Shown: positions 7,015 to 15,799, counted from the stretch's first letter. The stretch: DNA of 16,809 nucleotides from an uncultured Bacteroidales bacterium (GCA_910586395.1 CAJUFX010000016.1:1-16809); one strand, 5' to 3'. The notes: generated by a model from the letters alone, not told the origin. Program-made: numbers and translations.

Positions 7015-9000
7015 TTACGCGTCTATATTCGCATAGGTGGCGTTCTGTTCGATGAATTCGCGACGCGGCCCCACTTCGTCCCCCATCAGCATCGAGAAAA
7101 TACGGTCGGCTTCCATCGCGTTTTCAATCGAGACCTTGCGCAACGTCCGGAATTCCGGATCCATCGTCGTATGCCACAACTGTTCGGGATTCATTTCACC
7201 CAGACCTTTGTAACGCTGGATATGCATGCCTTTCTGCTGACCGTCCGGGCCGGTGAACAAGGCCGTTACCTCGGCACGGTCTTCCTCCGTCCAGCAATAA
7301 CGTTCCTCCTTGCCTTTCTTGATAAGATAAAGCGGCGGCGTCGCGATATAGACGTGGCCGTTTTCAATCAAGTCGCGCATATACCGGAAGAAAAACGTCA
7401 GAATCAACGTCGTGATATGGCTGCCATCGACATCGGCATCGGTCATGATGATGACTTTATTATAACGCAGTTTGCTTAAATTAAGCGCTTTGCTGTCTTC
7501 TTCCGTCCCGATCGTCACCCCCAATGCCGTATAGATATTCTTGATTTCCTCGCTGTCGAAAGCACGGTGCTCCATCGCTTTCTCCACATTGAGAATTTTA
7601 CCCCGCAACGGCAGAATGGCTTGAAAACGCCGGTCACGCCCCTGCTTGGCCGAACCGCCGGCCGAATCTCCCTCGACGAGGTAGAGTTCGCATACGGCCG
7701 GATCTTTCTCCGAACAATCGGCTAGTTTGCCCGGCAGGCTGTTGGCCGAAAACACGCTCTTGCGCTGTACCATTTCGCGGGCTTTACGCGCGGCATGACG
7801 CGCCGTGGCGGCCAAAACCACTTTTTCCACAATCATCTTGGCCTCTCTCGGATGCTCTTCGAGAAAATAGGAAAGCATCTCGCTCACCAACTGTGATACG
7901 GCCGGCGTCACTTCACTGTTGCCCAATTTCGTTTTCGTCTGCCCCTCGAACTGCGGCTCCGAAACCTTGACCGAAATAACGGCCGTCAGCCCCTCGCGGA
8001 AGTCATCGCCCTTGATTTCGATTTTCTGTTTCTCCAATTTCTCCAACAGACCGGATTTCTTGGCGTAATCAGTCAACGTACGGGTCAGCCCCATACGGAA
8101 ACCCGTCAAATGCGTACCGCCCTCTATCGTATTGATGTTATTGACATAAGAGTGCAAGTTTTCGGTAAAGCCGTCGTTGTACTGCATGGCCAATTCCACG
8201 GGAATACCGTTTTTTTCGCCCTCTATGCAAATCGGCTCCTCCATCAGGTTCGTCCGGTTCGAATCCAGATATTTGATAAAATCCTTCAGACCGTCGGCCG
8301 AATAAAAACTCTCGGAAAGCGGCTCGCCGGCCTCGTTACGCTGACGGTAATCGGTCAGCGTCAGCCGCAACCCCTTGTTCAGGAACGCCAATTCCCGCAA
8401 ACGCGCCGCCAACGTCTCATAACGGTAAACGGTTACGGAAAAGACTTCGGCATCAGGCTTGAAATGCACCGTCGTACCGCGCTTGTCCGTTTCTCCCGTT
8501 TCCTTGACGGCGTAAAGAGGCCGGCCTTTCTCATACTCCTGCATGTATTTCTTGCCCCCACGGCAGACTTCGACGGTCAGATGCTCGGAAAGCGCGTTCA
8601 CGCAAGAAACGCCTACGCCGTGCAGACCACCGGAAACCTTGTAACTGCCTTTATTGAATTTACCGCCCGCATGCAACACGGTCATGACGACTTCCAGCGC
8701 CGAACGTCCCTCTTTCGGGTGCATGTCGGTCGGAATACCGCGGCCGTCGTCCGATACGGAAATGGAATTATCTTCATGGATGCCGACTTCCACATGCGTG
8801 CAATAGCCGGCCAACGATTCGTCGATGGAGTTATCGACCACCTCATATACCAAATGATGCAAACCGCGCTCGTTGATATCGCCTATATACATGGCGGGAC
8901 GCTTGCGCACGGCTTCCAGCCCCTCGAGAACCTGAATGTTCTTTGCGGTGTATTCCCCATTGTCGGAAACAACGGGTACATCATTCTCTAATTCGCTCAT
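7015..9000 (-). CDS. gyrB: DNA gyrase subunit B
   Basis: GyrB is the ATPase subunit of gyrase, which introduces negative supercoils together with GyrA. The 661 residues cover the whole protein. The GHKL ATPase site shows EVVDN (53-57, Mg-ATP Asn57), DDGRGIP (84-90) and the lid GGLHGVG (124-130); the transducer has QTKTKLG (354-360) with the phosphate-sensing lysine. The Toprim domain shows EGDSAGG (443-449) and DADVDG (521-526), which bind the catalytic Mg ions. The C terminus ends MGDEVGPRREFIEQNA-like, the usual GyrB tail, rather than a ParE ending. Length and lack of the large proteobacterial insertion fit Bacteroidetes. It has its own promoter in the 139-base gap behind the porin gene and a strong terminator. 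Confidence 0.96.
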   Translation of the reverse strand: MSELENDVPVVSDNGEYTAKNIQVLEGLEAVRKRPAMYIGDINERGLHHLVYEVVDNSIDESLAGYCTHVEVGIHEDNSISVSDDGRGIPTDMHPKEGRSALEVVMTVLHAGGKFNKGSYKVSGGLHGVGVSCVNALSEHLTVEVCRGGKKYMQEYEKGRPLYAVKETGETDKRGTTVHFKPDAEVFSVTVYRYETLAARLRELAFLNKGLRLTLTDYRQRNEAGEPLSESFYSADGLKDFIKYLDSNRTNLMEEPICIEGEKNGIPVELAMQYNDGFTENLHSYVNNINTIEGGTHLTGFRMGLTRTLTDYAKKSGLLEKLEKQKIEIKGDDFREGLTAVISVKVSEPQFEGQTKTKLGNSEVTPAVSQLVSEMLSYFLEEHPREAKMIVEKVVLAATARHAARKAREMVQRKSVFSANSLPGKLADCSEKDPAVCELYLVEGDSAGGSAKQGRDRRFQAILPLRGKILNVEKAMEHRAFDSEEIKNIYTALGVTIGTEEDSKALNLSKLRYNKVIIMTDADVDGSHITTLILTFFFRYMRDLIENGHVYIATPPLYLIKKGKEERYCWTEEDRAEVTALFTGPDGQQKGMHIQRYKGLGEMNPEQLWHTTMDPEFRTLRKVSIENAMEADRIFSMLMGDEVGPRREFIEQNATYANIDA

Positions 9001-9090
9001 AACAAATGAAATTATTGTTAGTTCAATCCCCCAAAACCACGAATGGGAAAACCGTCCGCAGACGCATCCTGTTTGGGCATACTATGTATG

Positions 9091-9122
9091 CAAAAATAGC
9101 AAAAAAAACACGCAAAAACAAC
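9091..9122 (-). promoter_or_regulatory. gyrB promoter
   Basis: On the minus strand, GTTG (9122-9119), 20 bases, then TATTTTTG (9098-9091) fits the -33/-7 pattern. The transcription start would be near 9084, leaving a leader of about 85 bases before the ATG at 9000. T-rich runs on the minus strand between 9099 and 9137 follow the porin stop and may help end porin-operon transcripts, although no clear hairpin accompanies them. Confidence 0.6.
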
Positions 9123-9139
9123 CCCGGAGAACGCTTTTT

Positions 9140-11122
9140 TCAATCGAAAAAACGCCAAGCCAGACCGAAGCGGAAACAACGGTCGTGCAACGGATAATGA
9201 GGGGTTTCGAAATAGTTGTACGGCAACAATCCCTGCGCCACATTCTGCAGTTTCAAAAAGACGTTCATCCGCTTGATGCGGAAATTTACATAGAGATCCA
9301 TCAATAATGAATTGCCCGTCTCAACTTCATCCTGCCAATAGTAGGCGTTCCATGCCGGCATATAGGCGTCCGCATGATAGGCCGTGTTATAGAAAAAATC
9401 GACTCCCACCTGAATTTCCGCCAGATTCTTGATGGGAATACGGCCGTACAGCGACTCCCGCATCGAAAACAGCGGCAGATGCATGTAATTTTCGTCCGAG
9501 ACATAGGCAAACATCAGCAAACTGTTTAATCCTATATATTTGCCTATTTCCAAGTCCTTACCGACCGTCACGTTGCCCACGCAAAACGCCTTGTCGGCCT
9601 GCACCGGCCCATCCTGCTTATAAAACACATAGTCGGTCTTACGGGCACCGTAAGCCTTAAGCCACCATCCTTTATACGAAAACTCCAGCCCGGCGAACAA
9701 CTCGACCTCTTTCCGCCAATCGTGCCGCCAATAAAAATGATTAGAGAAATGGTAACTTTTCATAAACTCCGGCGCATGGCGGGTATAGCCGACAAAGAGC
9801 TTGACGCCATCGTTGCGCAACAGGTTCAAGCCACCGTCCTTGAAACAGTACTTGGCATAAAAACGGGCCAGATAATCGCCTTGGTTGTAGCCACCGGCCC
9901 CGAAATCGGCATAGGCGTCCAAGACGACACGGCGGGCTATGACGCCCTGCAGTTCCGCAAACGGATACCAACTGTGCCACTGCTGGCGGTAGAGCATATC
10001 CCGCTGTTGCACATACGTAAACTTGCCACCGGCCGCCAGTTTAAGGAAACGGCCGTCTAATTGATCCACGTCGCCGTAACTGTAATAGAGCCGCTGGGTA
10101 AGCTGCATATCCCAAGAAGTATCCCGCGACTGGGTCTCATTGACCCAAAAGTCCGTATAGTACCCGTCGGCAGCCGTCGTCCGGTCCACATACGTCCGCC
10201 TGTAATCATGCACCTCGAACGTATGCGCGATAAACCCGTACGAGCGGTCATTCTCCGGCAACGTATCCTTACGATCCACATAGATATGATAGACTTGCTT
10301 GAGGAAATACGTATTGTCGCGCCAACGGCTGTTCGTCCCCTCGGAAAACCGGATCGGAATGCTCAGCCGGTTGGAAGTCAGGTTCTCCGTAAACAGGCTG
10401 TCGTCTATAATGCCGCCGTTCTCGCCCACCCGCGCCGTATTGCGGATATAGCCGAACTGCAAGCGGTAACGCGCGTCCCGCGTGAAGAAATTGCCGTAAA
10501 ACCGCAGATTATGTTGCAACGTATTGCTATTGACATAAACGCCCTGCGACTGCAACACGTTATAGTCCACCGTCAGGTTCAGCCCCCGATAGACGTTCTG
10601 ACTATGCGTCACATTAAAGACATGCAGGTTCTTGCCGAAGTTATTGACGTAATACAGATTGGAATAAGGTATTTTGGTCTGATAAAAACGCGTGTTTTCG
10701 ATCGTGTACATCCAGGACGAAAACGGATTATAACGTTCTTCATATCCCGTGGCCAAACGCGGCTTATAACCGAGCACCTGATCGGTCTGCCCTACCTCAC
10801 CGCGGCCATTGCGGAAGTCCTGATGCGCATAGACCTTATCGTAAATCTGAAACTGTGAAAGCGGATGTTTTGTGCTGTCCAAGGCCGGCACAGAGACTTG
10901 TAACGGACTGTCGTAGAAATAATAGGAAGTACCGTGCATACGCGCCATGGACTCCCGCCGGGCGCGCCGTACCGAATCCCGGGCTGCCGAACTCGTATTG
11001 GCCGTATTCTGTATCGCGCCCTCTATTTTGGCCGTATTCTGAGCCGCGACCGGAAAGGCCGCACCTATCGTCCAATAAGCCAGCCACCCGATACACAACC
11101 TTTGCAATGTCCTATTCTTCAT
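9140..11122 (-). CDS. Putative outer-membrane porin (Porin_10 family)
   Basis: A 660-residue outer-membrane beta-barrel of the Bacteroidetes putative-porin family (Pfam Porin_10). A signal peptide covers 1-27, ending PVAA before QNTAKIEG. The rest is dense in Tyr, Phe and Trp in alternating patterns, with repeated transmembrane-strand phrases such as LRFYGNFFTRDARYRLQFGY, and ends with an aromatic FGLAWRFFD strand as outer-membrane proteins need for BAM recognition. Residues about 29-60 are a periplasmic Ala/Arg-rich linker. It is the last gene of the six-gene operon, 13 bases after kdtA. The grouping with Kdo genes fits an outer-membrane assembly theme. The transported solute is unknown. Confidence 0.85.
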   Translation of the reverse strand: MKNRTLQRLCIGWLAYWTIGAAFPVAAQNTAKIEGAIQNTANTSSAARDSVRRARRESMARMHGTSYYFYDSPLQVSVPALDSTKHPLSQFQIYDKVYAHQDFRNGRGEVGQTDQVLGYKPRLATGYEERYNPFSSWMYTIENTRFYQTKIPYSNLYYVNNFGKNLHVFNVTHSQNVYRGLNLTVDYNVLQSQGVYVNSNTLQHNLRFYGNFFTRDARYRLQFGYIRNTARVGENGGIIDDSLFTENLTSNRLSIPIRFSEGTNSRWRDNTYFLKQVYHIYVDRKDTLPENDRSYGFIAHTFEVHDYRRTYVDRTTAADGYYTDFWVNETQSRDTSWDMQLTQRLYYSYGDVDQLDGRFLKLAAGGKFTYVQQRDMLYRQQWHSWYPFAELQGVIARRVVLDAYADFGAGGYNQGDYLARFYAKYCFKDGGLNLLRNDGVKLFVGYTRHAPEFMKSYHFSNHFYWRHDWRKEVELFAGLEFSYKGWWLKAYGARKTDYVFYKQDGPVQADKAFCVGNVTVGKDLEIGKYIGLNSLLMFAYVSDENYMHLPLFSMRESLYGRIPIKNLAEIQVGVDFFYNTAYHADAYMPAWNAYYWQDEVETGNSLLMDLYVNFRIKRMNVFLKLQNVAQGLLPYNYFETPHYPLHDRCFRFGLAWRFFD

Positions 11123-11135
11123 GTCGCGCGCCCCG

Positions 11136-12398
11136 TTACCACTGCCTGATCAAATGCCGCATGATGGTTTCCACGGCACCCGCATGTGCCTGCACGTAAC
11201 CGGCGGCGGTTTCCGAGGCTTTCCGCCAATCGGCCGGATTGCTCAGCCGCCGCAGACAGGCGTCGAGCTCTTCCGCATTCCGCACCGAAAAGGCCGCGCC
11301 GGCCCGCACCAGATCCACGGCTTCGGAAAACCGTTCGTAATTCGGACCGAACAAAACCGGCAAACCGTAAACGGCCGGTTCCAACGTATTATGAATCCCT
11401 TTGCCGAAACCGCCGCCTATATAAGCGATATGTCCGTAACGGTATAATTTGGATAGATGACCGACCTCGTCGATGACCAATATCCGGGCCCCGTCCAAAG
11501 CCGCCTGCCATTCGGCCTGCGGCAACCGAGACAGACGGGAATAGAGAAAACAGCCTTCCACACGTCCGGACGCTTCAATATGCTGGATCCGGCTTCCCTT
11601 GATTTCATGAGGAACGACGAGCCAGCGGTAATCGCCCATCGAAGCGGTATGGCAGTCCCGAATCAAATCGGCGTCCTCATCCCATACGCTACCCGCCACG
11701 ATGAGCGGCGATTTGGCGGCGAAATAGGCGACGATCGGAAAATCGGCGGCTTCGTTTTTAAGCCGCACGACACGGTCGCAACGCGTATCGCCGGCCACAT
11801 AAGCCTGTTGAATACCGTTGCGCCGCAAACAATCCGCAGAGGCTTCGTCCTGCACGAAAAAAGCCGTAACCCGTTGCAGGTGCCGTTTAAACCAACGCGC
11901 ATACCAACGGAAAAAATAATCGGAAGGCCGGAAACGCGCGGCGACGAAATAGTGCGGAATCCGCCGGTCCGCCATCATCCGCATGAAATTGAACCAATAT
12001 TCGTATTTAACGAATATCGCGGCCTGCGGACGGACAATATCGAGAAAACGGCGGGCATTGCGCGGCAAATCCACCGGCAGATACGCCACGACATCGGCCA
12101 AGGGAGTCGCCCGGCACATTTCATAACCCGAAGGCGAAAAAAACGTCAACAATATCTTTTTTTCCGGATAACGGGCACGACAGGCGGCCAGCAATTCACG
12201 CCCCTGCTCGAATTCCCCTAACGAAGATACATGAAACCACAATACGTCGGCCGTATTGCCGGCAAACGCCGTCTGCAGGCGCGTTTCCCAATGACGGCGC
12301 CCCTCCGTCCACCGCCGCGCCTTCACATTCCAGCGCCCCGCCAACGCTATGCCGACGGCCATACACCGGATACCGAAATCGTACAAGAACCGTATCAT
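11136..12398 (-). CDS. waaA: 3-deoxy-D-manno-octulosonic acid (Kdo) transferase
   Basis: WaaA (KdtA), glycosyltransferase family 30, adds Kdo from CMP-Kdo onto the lipid A precursor at the inner face of the cytoplasmic membrane. The 420 residues fit. An N-terminal hydrophobic segment (1-22) is the membrane anchor. The acceptor domain contains FHVSSLGEFEQGRE, where Glu62 corresponds to the catalytic base. The C-terminal domain contains VAGSVWDEDADLI and GGGFGKGIHNTLEPAVYGLPVLFGPNY, the conserved CMP-Kdo-binding blocks. The number of Kdo residues added cannot be told from sequence. It lies 18 bases after trmB and 13 before the porin, in the same operon as kdsB, which supplies its donor. Confidence 0.95.
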   Translation of the reverse strand: MIRFLYDFGIRCMAVGIALAGRWNVKARRWTEGRRHWETRLQTAFAGNTADVLWFHVSSLGEFEQGRELLAACRARYPEKKILLTFFSPSGYEMCRATPLADVVAYLPVDLPRNARRFLDIVRPQAAIFVKYEYWFNFMRMMADRRIPHYFVAARFRPSDYFFRWYARWFKRHLQRVTAFFVQDEASADCLRRNGIQQAYVAGDTRCDRVVRLKNEAADFPIVAYFAAKSPLIVAGSVWDEDADLIRDCHTASMGDYRWLVVPHEIKGSRIQHIEASGRVEGCFLYSRLSRLPQAEWQAALDGARILVIDEVGHLSKLYRYGHIAYIGGGFGKGIHNTLEPAVYGLPVLFGPNYERFSEAVDLVRAGAAFSVRNAEELDACLRRLSNPADWRKASETAAGYVQAHAGAVETIMRHLIRQW

Positions 12399-12416
12399 CG
12401 TTCTCTGCTTATCTTG

Positions 12417-13097
12417 CTATGGTTTACCGCCTAAACGGAAAGCGATATACTTGATGGTTTTGCCGGCCGCCAACCAAATGCCTTCGTAATACGTCTGCAC
12501 GGCGCGCGCCAAATCGAATACGGGCGCGGTTTCCCGATACAGGTCATCCGTATGCGCCACGATTTCATAGCCCGCCGGACGCACCACCTCGTTTAACGTA
12601 TAATCGTAGAGGTCGGGGTCGTCAGTCTTGAGATGCACAAGACCGCCCGCTTGCAGGATACGGCCGTAACGCGCAAGAAAATCAGGCGACGTCAAGCGTT
12701 TGCGCGGTTTGTTCGGCTGCGGATCGGGAAACGTCACCCAGATTTCGGAAACTTCGTCCGGCGCAAACATCTTTTCGATGAATTCAATCTGAATGCGCGC
12801 GAACGCCACATTAGCCAAGGTCCGTTCCAACGCGTTCCGACACCCGCGCCACAACCGCGCCCCCTTGATGTCCACCCCTATATAGTTGCGCGTCGGATCC
12901 AATTGCGCCAACCCTACCGTATAGTCGCCTTTACCGCATCCCAACTCTAAAACGAGAGGCGCCGCATTCTTGAAATGCGACGCGCCCCATTGTCCTTTTA
13001 TCGCCATATCCGGCGTCTCGGGAACGCTCGGCCATTGAAACAGATTCGGAAACGTTGCGTTCTCGGCGAACCTGAGCAGTTTCTTCTTTTTCCCCAA
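12417..13097 (-). CDS. trmB: tRNA (guanine-46-N7) methyltransferase
   Basis: TrmB uses S-adenosylmethionine to methylate N7 of G46 in the variable loop of tRNA. The 226-residue protein has the SAM-binding motif ELGCGKGDY (51-59) and the family signature WVTFPDPQPNKPRKR (about 121-135). The start appears to be TTG at 13097: an in-frame TAA lies five codons upstream, no ATG intervenes, and MGKKKKLLRFAEN matches the usual Bacteroidetes TrmB start. A TTG start may lower its expression within the operon. It begins 11 bases after the stop of the HU-CCDC81/SPOR gene. Confidence 0.95.
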   Translation of the reverse strand: MGKKKKLLRFAENATFPNLFQWPSVPETPDMAIKGQWGASHFKNAAPLVLELGCGKGDYTVGLAQLDPTRNYIGVDIKGARLWRGCRNALERTLANVAFARIQIEFIEKMFAPDEVSEIWVTFPDPQPNKPRKRLTSPDFLARYGRILQAGGLVHLKTDDPDLYDYTLNEVVRPAGYEIVAHTDDLYRETAPVFDLARAVQTYYEGIWLAAGKTIKYIAFRLGGKP

Positions 13098-13108
13098 GAT
13101 CGAGCGCC

Positions 13109-14290
13109 TTACTTATGTTCGTAAATCCAACCGTCCATGCCCGCACCGCTCCGTAACTCGTTCTTGAAACGGATGGCCGCCCCCTTGTCATAGAATTCCT
13201 TAATACTTACCTTGTAGATATTCTTCTGGGCGTCGAACAAAATCCGGGCGTCGAACGTACCGGTCTGCGCCAATTGGCCGTAAACGCGGCGGGCGTTGTC
13301 CAAATTGGCGTAACTCCCCACAATGATATAGAATTTGCCGAGTTCAGGCCGGTTGACGCCTTCCGCCAGACCGCCCGTTTTGGCAACGGGCTTCGTCGCG
13401 GCAGGTTTCGCCGGAGCTGGTTTGGCGGCAGGCTTCGGTTTCGGCTCTGGTTTGGCGACCGGTTTGGCGGCCGGTTTGGCGGCCTGTTCCCGACGCGCTT
13501 GGGCTTCGGCAGCCCTCTTTTCCCGTTCGCCGGCCTTAAAAGCTTCTTCTATCGCCGCGTCCTCACAACTCTTTTCATTGACGGTAGAACGCGTTTCCAC
13601 AGGGTCGGTCACAGGTGCCGCCCCGCGGTCATAAGTGGATTCGCCAAGAATAATGTCCTCTATCACGGCCGCATCCTTACCCGTTGCACCGGGAAACGGC
13701 TTAAAAATCAATAACAGAACGGCCAACAATATCACGATACAACCGCCTACGCCGACCCACATGAGCATCGCCTGACGTTTCTTGCGCAAATCCTTGTGAT
13801 ATTCGCCCCCCATATTCTCCGCCTGTTCCATCTCGTCTTCAAAACGGGTGTCCTCGTCCAGATCATCGGAATCCGGGGTTTCGCCCACTTCTTCCTCCGT
13901 CCTACCCTGCCGCGAAGACGCGGCGGCGATGGGTTCCAACCCGAAACGATCTTCCGTATCCTGTTCCGCCGACGGCAGGAAATTCACTTTACCGTCGCTG
14001 ACTTCGAATGTGCCGATACCGGGCAACGTGGCCACTTTTATCGACTTCAAGGATTTGAGAATATCCTTGACCCATTCGTCCAATTTTTCCACGGCTTCCT
14101 GTTCCGTCCCGTTCATACGGAACGCCACATGGTTTATAAAATCCTTGCCCTTTGGCGCCACTTCCTCAAACAGAATACGATAACGACCATCCGTTCCTGC
14201 TTCGGCATAAAATACGCCCAAACCCGGAACCGCCGCCTTGCGGCTCGCATCTTCCGCAAAGAAATCTTTCAAATAATCCGTCATATTCAT
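13109..14290 (-). CDS. HU-CCDC81 and SPOR domain membrane protein
   Basis: A 393-residue single-pass protein. Residues 1-40 and about 65-110 look like the paired HU-CCDC81_bac domains, each with a Pro-Gly-Leu/Ile-Gly-x-Phe turn (VPGLGVF and LPGIGTF). Residues 110-165 are acidic and likely disordered. A transmembrane helix spans about 174-196. A charged coiled segment (245-270) and Lys-Pro-Ala repeats (270-305) follow, forming a periplasmic spacer, and a SPOR domain (319-393) ends the protein (KFYIIVGSYANLDNARR, YKVSIKEF). The order suggests a cytoplasmic HU-like part linked through the membrane to a peptidoglycan-binding end, as in other Bacteroidetes division or envelope proteins. Its ATG at 14290 overlaps the kdsB stop by four bases (ATGA); a GTG at 14299 would add three residues. 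Confidence 0.88.
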   Translation of the reverse strand: MNMTDYLKDFFAEDASRKAAVPGLGVFYAEAGTDGRYRILFEEVAPKGKDFINHVAFRMNGTEQEAVEKLDEWVKDILKSLKSIKVATLPGIGTFEVSDGKVNFLPSAEQDTEDRFGLEPIAAASSRQGRTEEEVGETPDSDDLDEDTRFEDEMEQAENMGGEYHKDLRKKRQAMLMWVGVGGCIVILLAVLLLIFKPFPGATGKDAAVIEDIILGESTYDRGAAPVTDPVETRSTVNEKSCEDAAIEEAFKAGEREKRAAEAQARREQAAKPAAKPVAKPEPKPKPAAKPAPAKPAATKPVAKTGGLAEGVNRPELGKFYIIVGSYANLDNARRVYGQLAQTGTFDARILFDAQKNIYKVSIKEFYDKGAAIRFKNELRSGAGMDGWIYEHK

Positions 14291-15051
14291 AGTTTCCACA
14301 TTTTTTTTAACGTTTCTATATCTTCCGGCCTATCGACCGAAACACTTTCATAATCCGTTTCGCATCCGTAAATGGTATAACCGTTTTCAAGCCACCGCAA
14401 CTGTTCCAAGCTCTCGGCCTTTTCCAAACGCCCCGTCTCCAGCGCGACCAACTCCGCCAATACTTCGCTACGGTAGGCATAAAGGCCGATATGCTTGAAA
14501 TAAGGCGTTGCGTGCAACCAAGCCCCGGCATCGGCCGCCGCATCGCGCTGGAACGGGATGGCCTGACGCGAAAAGTACAAAGCCCTGCCTCTCACATCGC
14601 GTACAACCTTAACCACATTCGGGTCGAACAGGAAATCAGGCGACGCGATGCGTTTGACCAACGTCACGATGTCTTTTTCCGGGCCGTCCTCAAACGCCTT
14701 CACGACGGTCTCTATAGCCTGCGGGGCGATAAACGGCTCATCGCCCTGCACGTTCACGATAACATCCACCTCTCCGATCTCCGCCTTGACCGTATCGGCA
14801 TACGCCCGATAACACCGCAATGTACCGTTGGGCAAATCCGGCGACGTCATGCAATAACGGGCGCCGAAACTATCCAAATGGGCGGCAATCCGTTCATCGT
14901 CCGTCGCCACCCAGACGCCGGCCAGCCCCGTACACCGGCACACTTGTTCATACACACGGCGTATCATGCTTTTACCCATGATATCCGCCAAGGGTTTCCC
15001 CTCGAAACGCGAGGAGCCGTAACGGGCCGGTATTATCGCTATCGCTTTCAT
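14287..15051 (-). CDS. kdsB: 3-deoxy-manno-octulosonate cytidylyltransferase (CMP-Kdo synthetase)
   Basis: KdsB activates Kdo with CTP to CMP-Kdo, the donor used by KdtA. The 254 residues match the family. Visible motifs are IIPARYGSSR with Lys19 (CTP phosphates), VQGDEPF (101-107, Mg-binding Asp), YFKHIGLYAYR and SVDRPEDIE (second Mg Asp). One oddity: the usual His-x-Ser-Gly-Thr-Asp/Glu-Arg loop near 70-80 reads LPNGTLR, so three normally conserved side chains differ. I start at the ATG at 15051 because MKAIAIIPARYGSSR is the family start; an upstream ATG at 15099 would add 16 residues and overlap the preceding gene. It is four bases after the kinase stop and overlaps the next gene. Confidence 0.94.
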   Translation of the reverse strand: MKAIAIIPARYGSSRFEGKPLADIMGKSMIRRVYEQVCRCTGLAGVWVATDDERIAAHLDSFGARYCMTSPDLPNGTLRCYRAYADTVKAEIGEVDVIVNVQGDEPFIAPQAIETVVKAFEDGPEKDIVTLVKRIASPDFLFDPNVVKVVRDVRGRALYFSRQAIPFQRDAAADAGAWLHATPYFKHIGLYAYRSEVLAELVALETGRLEKAESLEQLRWLENGYTIYGCETDYESVSVDRPEDIETLKKMWKL

Positions 15052-15055
15052 TGAT

Positions 15056-15670
15056 CTAAAACAACCCGTTGATCTGTGCGTCGATGTTTTCAATAACAAA
15101 CCCTAAATCCTCGGGTTTGTGCGAAAAATCCAAATGATCCACGTCCACAATCAACAATTTCCCCTTGTAATCGCTAATCCAAGACTCGTAGCGGTCGTTC
15201 AGGCTTTTGAGGTAGTCCAACCTTATGCCGCTCTCGTAATCCCGGCCGCGCAACTGTATCTGCCGCACCAGCGTCGGCACGTCGGCACGCAGATAGACCA
15301 ATAAATCAGGCGGCTGGACAAAAGAATTCATCAATTCGAACAACGAGGCGTAATTTTCGAAATCCCGCGTCGTCATCAGCCCCATGGCATGCAGGTTGGG
15401 CGCAAAAATATAGGCATCCTCGTAAATCGTACGGTCCTGCACGACGTTCTTTCCGCCCTGCCGTATATCGACGATCTGACGGAAACGCGTGTTGAGAAAA
15501 TAAACCTGAAGATTGAACGACCAACGCCGCATATCCTCGTAAAAGCTGTTCAGATAAGGATTGTCCTCCGTATCTTCATACAGGGCTTTCCATTTGTAAT
15601 GCTTGGCCAAAAGACCCGTCAGGGTCGTCTTTCCGCTGCCGATATTCCCGGCTATGGCAAGGTGCATCAT
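15056..15670 (-). CDS. Deoxynucleoside kinase
   Basis: A 204-residue member of the dNK/dGK/dAK family that phosphorylates deoxynucleosides for salvage with ATP. The P-loop GNIGSGKTT is at 8-16, the ED(T)EDNPYL substrate-binding segment at 32-40, the DRTIYED motif at 79-85 and the LID region RGRDYE at 141-146. Base specificity (dA, dG, dC or dT) cannot be read confidently. Two ATGs are adjacent (15670 and 15667); relatives usually start MHIAIAGNIGSGKT, so the second may be used. It is the first gene of the six-gene operon and lies close to kdsB, which consumes CTP; the pairing may simply be ancestral in Bacteroidetes. Confidence 0.93.
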   Translation of the reverse strand: MMHLAIAGNIGSGKTTLTGLLAKHYKWKALYEDTEDNPYLNSFYEDMRRWSFNLQVYFLNTRFRQIVDIRQGGKNVVQDRTIYEDAYIFAPNLHAMGLMTTRDFENYASLFELMNSFVQPPDLLVYLRADVPTLVRQIQLRGRDYESGIRLDYLKSLNDRYESWISDYKGKLLIVDVDHLDFSHKPEDLGFVIENIDAQINGLF

Positions 15671-15781
15671 ACCATCCTACAGTTTTTACGTCCTGTTGTT
15701 ATATCCGCCTGTCACCGTTCCCCCCGACGGACACCGGGCCGGAATAACTGGTTTTCCTTCGGTTTTCAAGCATATAGTTCG

Positions 15782-15789
15782 CAAAGTTA
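15782..15789 (-). promoter_or_regulatory. -7 element of the six-gene kinase-kdsB-porin operon
   Basis: Minus-strand TAACTTTG matches TAnnTTTG. No good -33 element is visible. A start near 15775 leaves a leader of about 105 bases to the ATG at 15670, longer than other leaders here. I saw no strong attenuator hairpin in it. Confidence 0.5.
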
Positions 15790-15799
15790 CGTAAAATCT

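Noticed and set aside
8110..8991. 293-codon plus-strand open frame inside gyrB
   Set aside because: It is antisense to the highly conserved GyrB ATPase region; its composition is that of a reverse-strand shadow.
10061..10858. 265-codon plus-strand open frame inside the porin gene
   Set aside because: Antisense to a complete barrel protein, with no domain signature.
11457..12221. 254-codon plus-strand open frame inside the Kdo transferase gene
   Set aside because: Antisense to conserved GT30 motifs; no independent evidence of coding.
13400..13500. Tandem DNA repeat in the Lys-Pro-Ala region of the SPOR protein
   Set aside because: The repetition is low-complexity protein linker (alternating Lys, Pro and Ala codons), not a mobile or regulatory repeat.
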